NCBI GenBank assembly: GCA_016294105.1
Contig: JAEDCN010000013.1
Coordinates: forward strand, 1 to 58,965
Direction: 5' to 3'
From: Treponema sp.
Lineage (GTDB): Bacteria > Spirochaetota > Spirochaetia > Treponematales > Treponemataceae
Length of the DNA stretch: 58,965 bases
Part shown: positions 48,158 to 56,028 of the stretch, one piece after another
Layout: each line of letters opens with the position of its first letter
Position numbering within the stretch: the first letter of the stretch is position 1
Made by a program: the position numbers and the translations under genes
Notes under the pieces: generated by a model
What the model was told of the DNA's origin: nothing
The model's input: the letters and a program-made list of their open reading frames with translations, nothing else
Database searches by the model: none

Positions 48158-49450
48158 ATGAATTCGTTTAAAGTTTTGGAACTCAAAGAAAATAACCGCT
48201 TTACTGACGACTTATTTCTAGATAATACTTTTCTTCTCCTGACTCGTGGGAGTGCCCTTCCCAAGGGCACAATTCAGGCTTTAAAGGACTGGCAGTTTAC
48301 CGAAGTTTATTCCAACGGAAATTTCTCCGTGTCCGACCGTGCCCTCATGGAAAACCAAAAGCATGTCTCCTCCGTTACAGCAAAGGTAACTCCTTCCTTG
48401 TCCACCCCTATTGAAGATGTATCCATGGAGGACATGGGCATAAAGGAATTGGTGTCTGTTACTGATAAAATCTCCTCAACGGGAGCTTCCGACATAGAAA
48501 GTCGCTACGATTTTTCCCATATTTCTGATGATACCCATAGAATGAGCGTTGTCCAAAATGTATACAATGAATTTTGGAATTTTATCTTGGATATTTACAC
48601 CCGCTATGCAACCCACAGAACCATTGACATGGAGCTACTGTCTAAGAAGGCAAAAGAACTGTGCATTTTCGTAAAGGCTAACCGCCGTTATGTTCTGCAG
48701 GTGCATCCTAGCTGCGATAATGAACCAAAGAATTTCTTGATAGCTCATTCCCTGCGTTCTGCTGTTTTGGCCATTACCGTGGGGCTTCAGCTCCACATGA
48801 CTGTTTCTAAGATGACTGAGCTAGCAACGGCATGTATCCTCCATGAAATTGGAATGATTCGTCTGCCAAGTCAGCTGTATCTGTCACGGCGGCAGCTTTC
48901 ACCTGTAGAAAAGAATTTGCTGAATACCCATCCCATCATTTCCTACACTATCCTCAAGGAGATGGATGTTCCCCTGAGTATTTGTCTTGCTGTTCTAGAG
49001 CACCACGAAAAGGAGGATGGAACGGGGTATCCTCGTCACATTAGTCGTGACAAAATTTCCTTGTATGCAAAGATTATTGCCGTGGTTTGTTCCTTTGAGG
49101 CCATTACTGCCCACAGAACCTACAAAGAGGCTGCAAGTTCCTTTGAGGCCATAGTAGAGCTGTTGAAGAACCAGACAAAGCAGTACGACGAGCTTGTTAT
49201 CAAGGCGCTATTGTACAGCCTTTCTTTGTTTCCTGTAGGTTCCTATGTGTTCTTGTCCAACGGAAAAATTGGTCGTGTTTCAGATGTGAATCCAGAAAAT
49301 CCTAAGTGTCCCATTGTGCAACTGGTAGGTGAACGAGATGAGGATGGAAACCTAGTGACCATCAAAACAAGCGATACTGGATTGCGGATTATTCGTGTAC
49401 TGAACAAGCAGGAGCAGGCTGATATCGTAGAGGTTGCTAAGACTCTGTAA
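48158..49450 (+). CDS. HD-GYP domain protein with altered metal motif
   Basis: This 430-residue protein has AAAGG upstream of ATG. Residues 1-110 are an N-terminal region of the kind often joined to HD-GYP domains (T-R-G-S-A-L-P-K-G). The HD-GYP domain spans about 185-350. It keeps H-S-L-R-S-A-V near 205 and H-H-E-K-E-D-G-T-G-Y-P near 286, but the HD pair reads H-E (L-H-E-I-G-M near 232). Established: HD-GYP proteins hydrolyse cyclic di-GMP, and the Asp binds a metal. Glu might substitute or impair activity. A sigma28-like promoter ties it to motility genes. Confidence 0.85.
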   Translation: MNSFKVLELKENNRFTDDLFLDNTFLLLTRGSALPKGTIQALKDWQFTEVYSNGNFSVSDRALMENQKHVSSVTAKVTPSLSTPIEDVSMEDMGIKELVSVTDKISSTGASDIESRYDFSHISDDTHRMSVVQNVYNEFWNFILDIYTRYATHRTIDMELLSKKAKELCIFVKANRRYVLQVHPSCDNEPKNFLIAHSLRSAVLAITVGLQLHMTVSKMTELATACILHEIGMIRLPSQLYLSRRQLSPVEKNLLNTHPIISYTILKEMDVPLSICLAVLEHHEKEDGTGYPRHISRDKISLYAKIIAVVCSFEAITAHRTYKEAASSFEAIVELLKNQTKQYDELVIKALLYSLSLFPVGSYVFLSNGKIGRVSDVNPENPKCPIVQLVGERDEDGNLVTIKTSDTGLRIIRVLNKQEQADIVEVAKTL

Positions 49451-49454
49451 TGTA

Positions 49455-50219
49455 TTAGGAGAACAGCATCCGATTGTGCTGGGTTTCTTCCAGGAATTTC
49501 TTGTCAATGACTGGTGGATGGCTTTCAAAGTACAGAATCTGCTGTAATTCCTCTGGTAGCCGTGTTCCCCACAGGGGAATGACGTTTTCATATTGACGCA
49601 AAAATCCATAGGCCAAGGGAACATTCCTGAATACGCCTCCACAAAGGGGCTGCATAGCAATGAAGCCTATATCCCGCTGTTCGCAGGTTTTTGCAATCTC
49701 AACATTCAATTCTGGTGTTAAAACATTCAAAGGAAGCTGCAAAGTTTCGTACAGGTCACTGTCTACCGCAATTTGAGCTAACTCTGGAGACTCGGTAACA
49801 AAGCCAATATGTCTAATCTTTCCTTTTTCCTGATACTTTTTTAAAACCTTGTATAAGCCGTCTTGACTTTTTTCTGTGGGAACAAATTCGTGGTTTTCGA
49901 TTTGGTATAAATCGATGTAGTCACAGTGCATGGCATCAAGACTAGCTTCTATGTCGGCCTCAAGGCTTACACCATCTGTTGCAATGGACTTGGTAGCGAG
50001 AATGATGTTCTGCCGTTGGATTGACTGAACAGCCATGCCCAAACGTGTTTCGCTGAGGGGTTTATGGCGGGCAGTATCAAAGAAATTGATACCACCTTGA
50101 TATGCCATAGTAACTAGTTCTGCAGCAGCCTCATCGCTTTCCACATATTGCAAGCCGTATGCACCAAGGGCAATACGGCTTATCAATAGGTTGGCTCGTC
50201 CTAGAACCACGTATTCCAT
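49455..50219 (-). CDS. Aldo/keto-reductase-like protein with altered tetrad
   Basis: This 254-residue protein has the AKR barrel pattern: L-G-x-x-x-L-x-x-S-R-I-x-L-G near the start, F-F-D-T-A-R, A-T-K-S near 76, and D-Y-I-D-L-Y-Q near 101. The catalytic tetrad is changed. Asp (D-T-A) and Lys are kept, but the Tyr position is Lys (D-T-A-R-H-K) and the His position is Glu (L-Y-Q-I-E). Established: the Tyr is the proton donor in AKRs. It may be a non-reducing relative. It lies 12 nt after glyS and may share its mRNA. Confidence 0.8.
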   Translation of the reverse strand: MEYVVLGRANLLISRIALGAYGLQYVESDEAAAELVTMAYQGGINFFDTARHKPLSETRLGMAVQSIQRQNIILATKSIATDGVSLEADIEASLDAMHCDYIDLYQIENHEFVPTEKSQDGLYKVLKKYQEKGKIRHIGFVTESPELAQIAVDSDLYETLQLPLNVLTPELNVEIAKTCEQRDIGFIAMQPLCGGVFRNVPLAYGFLRQYENVIPLWGTRLPEELQQILYFESHPPVIDKKFLEETQHNRMLFS

Positions 50220-50231
50220 AGATTCGGACCG

Positions 50232-51587
50232 TTACTTCCGTGAAGGACTCTGGTAGTTCTTGATTTCGTCACGGAGACGCTGAATCAGTTCACTGCGGGG
50301 CACACGTACCTGCTCCATAGAGTCACGGAAACGGATGGTTACAGTACCATCTTCCTTTGTATCGTGGTCAACAGTGATACAGAAGGGAGTTCCTACTTCA
50401 TCTTGGCGACGGTAGCGCTTTCCGATGGTTCCAGACTGGTCGTAGTCTGTTACAAAGTCTTCCTTCAGCTCGTTCTGGATTTCCTTAGCTAGCTCTGCCA
50501 AGCCGTCCTTCTTCATCAAGGGCAACACTGCAACGGTGATAGGAGCAATTTTTGGGTGGAAGTGGAGAACAGTTCTGTAATCCTCTGGCTCTCCTTCCTT
50601 AGCCACATTCTGCTCTTCGTAGGCATCGCACAGGAACATCAGCAGGTTACGGGTAAGACCAGCAGAGGTTTCGATAATGTAAGGAATATATCGTTCTGCA
50701 CCATTGTCCTGGTCGATGTACTGCAAGTCTTTGCCTGCATATTCGGTATGCTGAGTCAAGTCGAAGTTTGTTCTATTGTGGATTCCCTCCAGCTCCTGGA
50801 AGCCCATGGGGAATTCGTATTCAATGTCGTAGGCATCCTTGGCATAGTGAGCCAGCTTTTCGTGGTGATACCAGCGTAGTTTTTCCATGCGGATACCGTA
50901 CTTCTTATAGAAGCTCCAGCGCTGCTCTCTCCAGTACTGGAACCACTTGTCGTCTTCACCAGGCTTTACAAAGAACTGCATTTCCATCTGCTCGAATTCG
51001 CAAGTACGGAAGATGAAGTTCTTGGTAACAATCTCATTACGGAAAGCCTTTCCTACCTGGGCGATTCCAAAGGGAACCTTCATGCGGTTGGACTGGATAA
51101 TGTTCTTGTAGTTTACGTAGATACCCTGGGCTGTTTCTGGACGCAGGTACACAATGCTGGCAGTATCCTCAGCAGGCCCAATGTGGGTCTTAAACATGAG
51201 GTTGAAGGCACGGGGCTCGGTGAGCTCTCCGCCACAGCTGGGACATTTCTTGGCAGCCAAGGCATCCTGATCCATGGTGTCAGCACGATAACGCATCTTA
51301 CACTGCTTGCAGTCTACCAAGGGATCGGAGAAGTTGGCTACGTGTCCAGAAGCCTCCCAAACACGGGGGTGCATCAAAATAGCGGCATCAAGACCCACAA
51401 TGTTGTCGTGAAGCTGGGTCATTTCCTTCCACCAGGCATTTTGTATATTTTTCTTCAGCTCAATACCGATTGGGCCGTAATCCCAGGCCCCAGCCTGTCC
51501 GCCGTAAATCTCTGATGATTGAAATACAAAGCCTCGGCGCTTGCAAAGGCTTACAATCTTTTCCATGGTGATTTCATGTGAATCCAT
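50232..51587 (-). CDS. glyS: Glycyl-tRNA synthetase, homodimeric type
   Basis: This 451-residue protein has GAGGTT upstream of ATG. It is the class II alpha2 type: F-x-x-S-E-I-Y-G-G at the start, a zinc-ribbon insertion (C-x-x-C ... C-P-S-C near 92-118), L-R-P-E-T-A-Q-G near 149 (motif 2 region), E-F-E-Q-M-E-M-Q-F-F near 197 and a C-terminal anticodon domain (from ~350). Established: it charges tRNA-Gly. Its promoter overlaps a palindrome shared with the divergent META lipoprotein gene. Confidence 0.95.
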   Translation of the reverse strand: MDSHEITMEKIVSLCKRRGFVFQSSEIYGGQAGAWDYGPIGIELKKNIQNAWWKEMTQLHDNIVGLDAAILMHPRVWEASGHVANFSDPLVDCKQCKMRYRADTMDQDALAAKKCPSCGGELTEPRAFNLMFKTHIGPAEDTASIVYLRPETAQGIYVNYKNIIQSNRMKVPFGIAQVGKAFRNEIVTKNFIFRTCEFEQMEMQFFVKPGEDDKWFQYWREQRWSFYKKYGIRMEKLRWYHHEKLAHYAKDAYDIEYEFPMGFQELEGIHNRTNFDLTQHTEYAGKDLQYIDQDNGAERYIPYIIETSAGLTRNLLMFLCDAYEEQNVAKEGEPEDYRTVLHFHPKIAPITVAVLPLMKKDGLAELAKEIQNELKEDFVTDYDQSGTIGKRYRRQDEVGTPFCITVDHDTKEDGTVTIRFRDSMEQVRVPRSELIQRLRDEIKNYQSPSRK

Positions 51588-51617
51588 AGTACAACCTCAT
51601 TTAAAAAAACTCCCGTC

Positions 51618-51683
51618 ATGATACCACAAACATCGTTACATGGCAACTGCACAGTTGCATGACTTCATTTTATGACGTATACT
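51618..51683. promoter_or_regulatory. Divergent promoters with shared palindrome
   Basis: The minus-strand glyS promoter is TTGCCA (51641-51646), 17 bp, TATCAT (51618-51623). The plus-strand lipoprotein promoter is TTGCAT (51655-51660), 17 bp, TATACT (51678-51683). The perfect palindrome GCAACTG-CA-CAGTTGC (51643-51658) covers parts of both -35 boxes. Confidence 0.75.
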
Positions 51684-51726
51684 AAGAAGTAGAAAACCAT
51701 GGTAAACTTTTACAGGAGTGAGACGT

Positions 51727-52551
51727 ATGAGTAAGTTACGAAGTTGTTTTTTTTGTTTTGTAGTGGTTTTATTGGTAGGAGGCATAATGTTTACAGGTTG
51801 TGCTTCAACTAAGGGAACTGTTGCCACTGATGAGGCTGGTATTGCAGGTGACTGGAGACTTACCTCTGTCCTGCGAAGTGGATCGGAGTTGATTATTCCC
51901 CAGGGAGTAACTGTTACTTTTTCAGCCACTGTTCCAGACATGGGCTCCTATAGCTATGATGTTGCTGGTGTTGCTGGCGTAAATAACTATGGTGGACCTG
52001 TTACCATCGAAGGAACCACGTATTCTGGAGGATCTTTCTGGTTGACCCAGATGGCAGGCCCTGCTCCTTTGGAGGAATTTGAGCGGCTGTACCTTGAAAC
52101 CTTGACTGATGCCGATATGTTTGGTATTTCTGCCGATGGTCAGGGTATGGAGATTGCCAAGTCCAGCGGAGAGACCGCCCTGCTGTTCAGCAAGTTCAAG
52201 TTTGACGGAAGCCAGTGGAAGCTGATTGCCTACTTTGACGGAATTGGAGTGTGCTCCGTGGACCAATCCAAAAATGTGCCTGAGCTTTCCTTTGGCAACA
52301 AGATGGATATTAGCGGTTTCTCTGGAAGCAATTTCATCGTAGGTGATTACACCGTGGATTATACTCTGCGGGCAATTTCCTTCCAGGATATTGGTACAAC
52401 CCGAATGGCAGCTCCTTCTGGTGAGGCTGCTGTTCTTGAGCAGGTATATACCAATCTCTTGAATAAGACTGCTAATTATGTATGGTCCGGAGATGAGCTA
52501 CAGTTGATTGGTAAGGATGGAACTACATTGTTAGTATTTGCTGCAAAATAA
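51727..52551 (+). CDS. META-domain lipoprotein
   Basis: This 274-residue protein starts at ATG 51727, with AGGAG 8 nt upstream. The lipobox ends M-F-T-G-C near 25. It has two META-like repeats (HslJ type). The first starts G-D-W-R-L-T-S-V near 41 and has a weaker M-A-G-P-A-P-L-E-E signature. The second, C-terminal, has T-R-M-A-A-P-S-G-E-A-A-V-L-E and ends G-D-E-L-Q-L. Established: META domains occur in envelope stress and secreted proteins of unclear function. It is divergent from glyS and ended by a terminator that carries the rpmB promoter. Confidence 0.8.
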   Translation: MSKLRSCFFCFVVVLLVGGIMFTGCASTKGTVATDEAGIAGDWRLTSVLRSGSELIIPQGVTVTFSATVPDMGSYSYDVAGVAGVNNYGGPVTIEGTTYSGGSFWLTQMAGPAPLEEFERLYLETLTDADMFGISADGQGMEIAKSSGETALLFSKFKFDGSQWKLIAYFDGIGVCSVDQSKNVPELSFGNKMDISGFSGSNFIVGDYTVDYTLRAISFQDIGTTRMAAPSGEAAVLEQVYTNLLNKTANYVWSGDELQLIGKDGTTLLVFAAK

Positions 52552-52571
52552 AGTAAGGAAATATGGTTTGA

Positions 52572-52614
52572 AAGGCGGTAATGATTTGACATTATCGCCT
52601 TTTTTTGTTATCAT
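52572..52614 (+). terminator. META gene terminator nested with rpmB promoter
   Basis: AGGCG...ATAAT stem-loop (52572-52600) is followed by seven T. Inside it, TTGACA (52586-52591), 17 bp, TATCAT (52609-52614) form the likely rpmB promoter. One stretch thus ends one transcript and starts the next. Confidence 0.75.
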
Positions 52615-52646
52615 GTTGCTTCAGATATTTTATAGGCAGGTTTATT

Positions 52647-52838
52647 ATGTCCAGAAGATGCGAAATTTGCGGAAAGGGTTCTCTGAGCGGTAATAAAGTG
52701 AGTAAGTCATATAATCATACACGCCGTATTTGGAAACCAAACCTTGTTGAGGTAAAGACTGAGATCGGTGGAACCACCATGACTATCAAGATGTGCACCC
52801 GCTGCTTGAGAAGTGGTTACGTAACAAAGAAGGTATAA
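52647..52838 (+). CDS. rpmB: Ribosomal protein L28
   Basis: This 63-residue protein starts at ATG 52647, with AGGCAGG upstream. The frame is open 14 codons further left, but those contain the promoter. M-S-R-R-C-E-I-C-G-K and C-T-R-C-L-R-S-G give the zinc-binding (C+) form of L28. S-H/Y-x-x-T-R-R-x-W-x-P-N is the family core. Established: part of the 50S subunit. It is monocistronic, with its own terminator. Confidence 0.95.
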   Translation: MSRRCEICGKGSLSGNKVSKSYNHTRRIWKPNLVEVKTEIGGTTMTIKMCTRCLRSGYVTKKV

Positions 52839-52920
52839 TTTTTTTTGTTATGTCCTTGCCAATGGGTAGCTTGTAAAGCTATCAAATTGAAGGGGAAGGT
52901 TTTCATGCTGATTAAATGGA

Positions 52921-52950
52921 AGAGGGCTGCTGTATAGCAGCTCTTTTTTT
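52921..52950 (+). terminator. Terminator of rpmB
   Basis: AGAGGGCTGCT pairs with AGCAGCTCT around GTAT, followed by seven T. Confidence 0.85.
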
Positions 52951-52989
52951 ATGCCCAGGGTGGCCTTAGAAGGGAGCGGAAGACAGGGC

Positions 52990-54507
52990 TTACATCAAGG
53001 GGGAGAACATCTTGAAGAAGGGCCACAGCAGCCGACGGATCAATGGCTTGGAGCGGAACCACTGGGAGCTTGCCTGGCGGCTGTGTTCCATGTCTTGTTC
53101 AAAGATGTGTCGACATTGGCAGGCCACGTTCTGGTCGTAGAAGATTGCATTTGTCTCAAAGTGCAGGTCAAAGCTACGGATATCGATATTGGTGGAACCT
53201 ATGGTACAAACTTTGTCGTCAGAAACAAGGGTTTTTGAATGAATAAAGCCCTGATAGTGATAAAATTTAATGCCAAATTCCAGCATTTCCCAAATAAACT
53301 GATAGGCAGCTTCCCGCACGTAGAATTTGTCCCACTGGTCTGGCACCATAATCCGAACATCAACTCCAGAAAGAGCTGCAAGCTTTAATGCCTTGTAGAT
53401 TTCCTGATTTGGGGTAAAATATGGTGACTGAATGTAGACATAGTGCTTTGCCTCCATAATTATGCGGATCAGAGCATCCTGTATTTCCGTGGAGCGAAGG
53501 TTGTCGGGACCAGAGGTAAGGATTTGGGTGGGGATTCCTTCTGGCTTGAAGTTGTTTTCGGTAATGGCTTTCTGTGCTGCGGAAAGCTGTTGCTGCAGTA
53601 GCTGGATAGTTTCCACTGAAAAATGCTGGGCAATATCTTCAGTTTTTTTGAGGCGGGTGTGCCAAGCTGGCATAGTGAACCAGTCCACCAAAAAGATGGC
53701 ATGGAGCTTCATGACTACTGTTCCAGTGAGCCTGATGTGGGTATCTCTCCACAGGGGAGCTGAACCGCCGCTGCAATTTGCGTATTCATCTCCAATGTTC
53801 ACTCCTCCTAGATAACCGATTTTCCTATCAATCACCGTGATTTTACGATGGTTTCTGAAATTGATGGAAAGGGGAAGCCGCCATTTTACGGGAAAGAAGG
53901 CCTGAACCTGTCCTCCAGCCTTGGTAAGGCGGTGGAAGAAGTGCTTGGGAGTAAGGAAGGAGCCTACATCGTCATAAAGAAGCTTTACCTCCACTCCCTG
54001 CTGGGCCTTACGACACAGTACCTCCATAAAGGCTTTGCCAGTAGCATCATCATGAATAATAAAGGATTCTACGCAGATGCTTTGGGTTGCGGCCTCCATG
54101 TCCTGTAGCATATCCTTGAACAAGTCTTGTCCCCAGCAATAGATGTGACTGGAGGTAGTGATGGCCAGAATGCTCTTATTGCCCAACAAGTTCATCTTGA
54201 TGAGGGACTTGTATTCCTCCAACAGGGGATTGTCTAGGGCTTGGTAGAAAATCTTGAGGAAATCTTTATGCTCTTCAAAGAAATTACGGGTCAGCCCGTC
54301 AAAAAAATAGGAAATGCGGGTGAGCTGTTTTGTTTTGGTGAAAAAATGGCCGCTTAAAAAAATGTATAGAACAATTCCCACCACTGGCAGGAAATACAAC
54401 ACCAAAACCCAAGCCCACCGTCGTGAATCTTCTTTCCGTTCAAAGAACAGTACAAAGATCATGAACAGTAGGTTAAGAATGGCTGCAAGGTTTAGGAAAA
54501 GCTTCAT
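52990..54507 (-). CDS. cls: Cardiolipin synthase
   Basis: This 505-residue protein has two N-terminal membrane helices (about 3-20 and 32-50) and two phospholipase D motifs: H-R-K-I-T-V-I-D near 240 and H-S-K-T-L-V-S-D near 422. Each is followed by G-G-V-N or G-S-T-N. Established: Cls joins two phosphatidylglycerols, or relatives, to cardiolipin in the membrane. ATG 54507 has no clear ribosome site and lies 5 nt after the pncB stop, so coupling to pncB is likely. Confidence 0.9.
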   Translation of the reverse strand: MKLFLNLAAILNLLFMIFVLFFERKEDSRRWAWVLVLYFLPVVGIVLYIFLSGHFFTKTKQLTRISYFFDGLTRNFFEEHKDFLKIFYQALDNPLLEEYKSLIKMNLLGNKSILAITTSSHIYCWGQDLFKDMLQDMEAATQSICVESFIIHDDATGKAFMEVLCRKAQQGVEVKLLYDDVGSFLTPKHFFHRLTKAGGQVQAFFPVKWRLPLSINFRNHRKITVIDRKIGYLGGVNIGDEYANCSGGSAPLWRDTHIRLTGTVVMKLHAIFLVDWFTMPAWHTRLKKTEDIAQHFSVETIQLLQQQLSAAQKAITENNFKPEGIPTQILTSGPDNLRSTEIQDALIRIIMEAKHYVYIQSPYFTPNQEIYKALKLAALSGVDVRIMVPDQWDKFYVREAAYQFIWEMLEFGIKFYHYQGFIHSKTLVSDDKVCTIGSTNIDIRSFDLHFETNAIFYDQNVACQCRHIFEQDMEHSRQASSQWFRSKPLIRRLLWPFFKMFSPLM

Positions 54508-54512
54508 GGGAA

Positions 54513-55970
54513 CTATTTAATCCGTTCCTCGATGAACTTGATTTTCAGCTGACGCAAATTCTTGGTGACGGACACCTTGTAGATGTGTGGATTGAGAATC
54601 CGCTTATAGGTGTCGTCCAAGGTAACAAGCTGTTGTTGCATGGTGGCTCTAGCAGCTTGGATGGCCTGCTGGTTGGTGGCATCTTTGTTCACCAGTTCCC
54701 CTTTTATGATTCGTGGCTTCAACAAGGATTCCACCTTGGCTGGGGTAAAGCTGAACTGACGGTAATCTCCCGAAGGATGATAGAACCGCTGTTCTTTTCC
54801 TGCTACAATCTCTTCGTCATCAAGGGCAAGGATATCACACTTAGCCATGCCTTCTTGGTCGTAGAGCCTCCACAGGTTTTTGATGCCAGGATTGGTGGTT
54901 TTTTCTGGGTTGTCGGAGAACTTCATGGTGGGCTCCATGGCGTTGGAGGTGGGATAGTAGCGGGCTGCCAGCTTGTACACTCCCGTAAAGGAGGATTCGT
55001 TGCCCCCTGTAACCATGTGGGTGCCCACGCCCCAGCTGTTGATGGGAGCCTTTTGCTGAACCAGTGTCTGGATGATTTCCTCCGTAAGCTCGTTGGAAAC
55101 GGAGATGGTGGCATTGGTGAGCCCTTCTTTATCTAGATATTTTCGCACCTTGTTGGAAAGATATTGGATATCGCCGGAATCAAGGCGTACTCCGAAGTTG
55201 TGGCCCTGGGCTACCAGCTTTTTCCCCACGGTCACTGCATTTTTAATGCCCGAATTCAAGGTGTCGTAGGTGTCGATAAGGAAGATAGATTTTTCTGGAT
55301 ACAGCTGGGCATAGCTTTCAAAGGCTTCCAGCTCCGAGGGAAAGGACATGATCCAGGAATGAGCCATGGTTCCCAGTACGGGAATGTTGTAAAGCTTACC
55401 TGCTAGGGCGTTGCTGGTGGCCGCTGCTCCACCGATGTAGGCTGCACGAGAAGCGCTCATGGCTCCATCTGGTCCCTGGGCTCGTCGCAGTCCGAATTCC
55501 ATAATATGGCCCTTTCCGGAGGCAAGCCAAACTCTGGCAGTTTTAGTTGCTACCAAGCTTTGGAAATTGATGTGATTTAGCACCAGCCCTTCGATAATCT
55601 GGGCTTCAATCAAGTTGGCGTGAATACGAATCAAAGGCTCGTTGGGAAAGACGATGGAGCCTTCCTCTTGGGCATACAAGTCCCCAGAAAAACGGAAGGT
55701 TTTTAGGTAGTCTAAGAAACCCTGCTCAAAAATATTCAGGCTGTCCAGGTAGGCAATGTCCTCCTGACTGAAGGAAAAGGCTTTCAGTGCTTCCAGTAAG
55801 GTGTGAAGTCCTGCAAATACGGAAAATCCACCATTAAATGGCTGCCGTCGAAAGAACATGTCAAAGACGGCGGGATAGTTCATCTGGTTTTTCCAGTACC
55901 CCTGGGCCATGGTAAGCTCGTAAAAGTCGGTGAACAAGGCGCTGGTATCGGTGTAACAAAGGGTGGACAT
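54513..55970 (-). CDS. pncB: Nicotinate phosphoribosyltransferase
   Basis: This 485-residue protein has AGGAGG 5 nt before ATG. It shows the NAPRTase pattern: L-F-T-D-F-Y-E-L-T-M-A-Q-G-Y at 12-25, E-F-G-L-R-R-A-Q-G near 156, and M-A-H-S-W-I-M near 196. L-I-D-T-Y-D-T is near 225 and V-R-L-D-S-G-D-I near 261. Established: it forms nicotinate mononucleotide for NAD salvage. It is the first gene of a pncB-cls unit. Confidence 0.94.
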   Translation of the reverse strand: MSTLCYTDTSALFTDFYELTMAQGYWKNQMNYPAVFDMFFRRQPFNGGFSVFAGLHTLLEALKAFSFSQEDIAYLDSLNIFEQGFLDYLKTFRFSGDLYAQEEGSIVFPNEPLIRIHANLIEAQIIEGLVLNHINFQSLVATKTARVWLASGKGHIMEFGLRRAQGPDGAMSASRAAYIGGAAATSNALAGKLYNIPVLGTMAHSWIMSFPSELEAFESYAQLYPEKSIFLIDTYDTLNSGIKNAVTVGKKLVAQGHNFGVRLDSGDIQYLSNKVRKYLDKEGLTNATISVSNELTEEIIQTLVQQKAPINSWGVGTHMVTGGNESSFTGVYKLAARYYPTSNAMEPTMKFSDNPEKTTNPGIKNLWRLYDQEGMAKCDILALDDEEIVAGKEQRFYHPSGDYRQFSFTPAKVESLLKPRIIKGELVNKDATNQQAIQAARATMQQQLVTLDDTYKRILNPHIYKVSVTKNLRQLKIKFIEERIK

Positions 55971-55987
55971 AAAAACCTCCTAAATCT

Positions 55988-56016
55988 ACTATAATTCCTT
56001 CTTTTTTGCCTGTCAA
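55988..56016 (-). promoter_or_regulatory. Promoter of pncB-cls
   Basis: On the minus strand: TTGACA (56011-56016), 17 bp, TATAGT (55988-55993). Confidence 0.8.
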
Positions 56017-56028
56017 ATAAAATATGGA

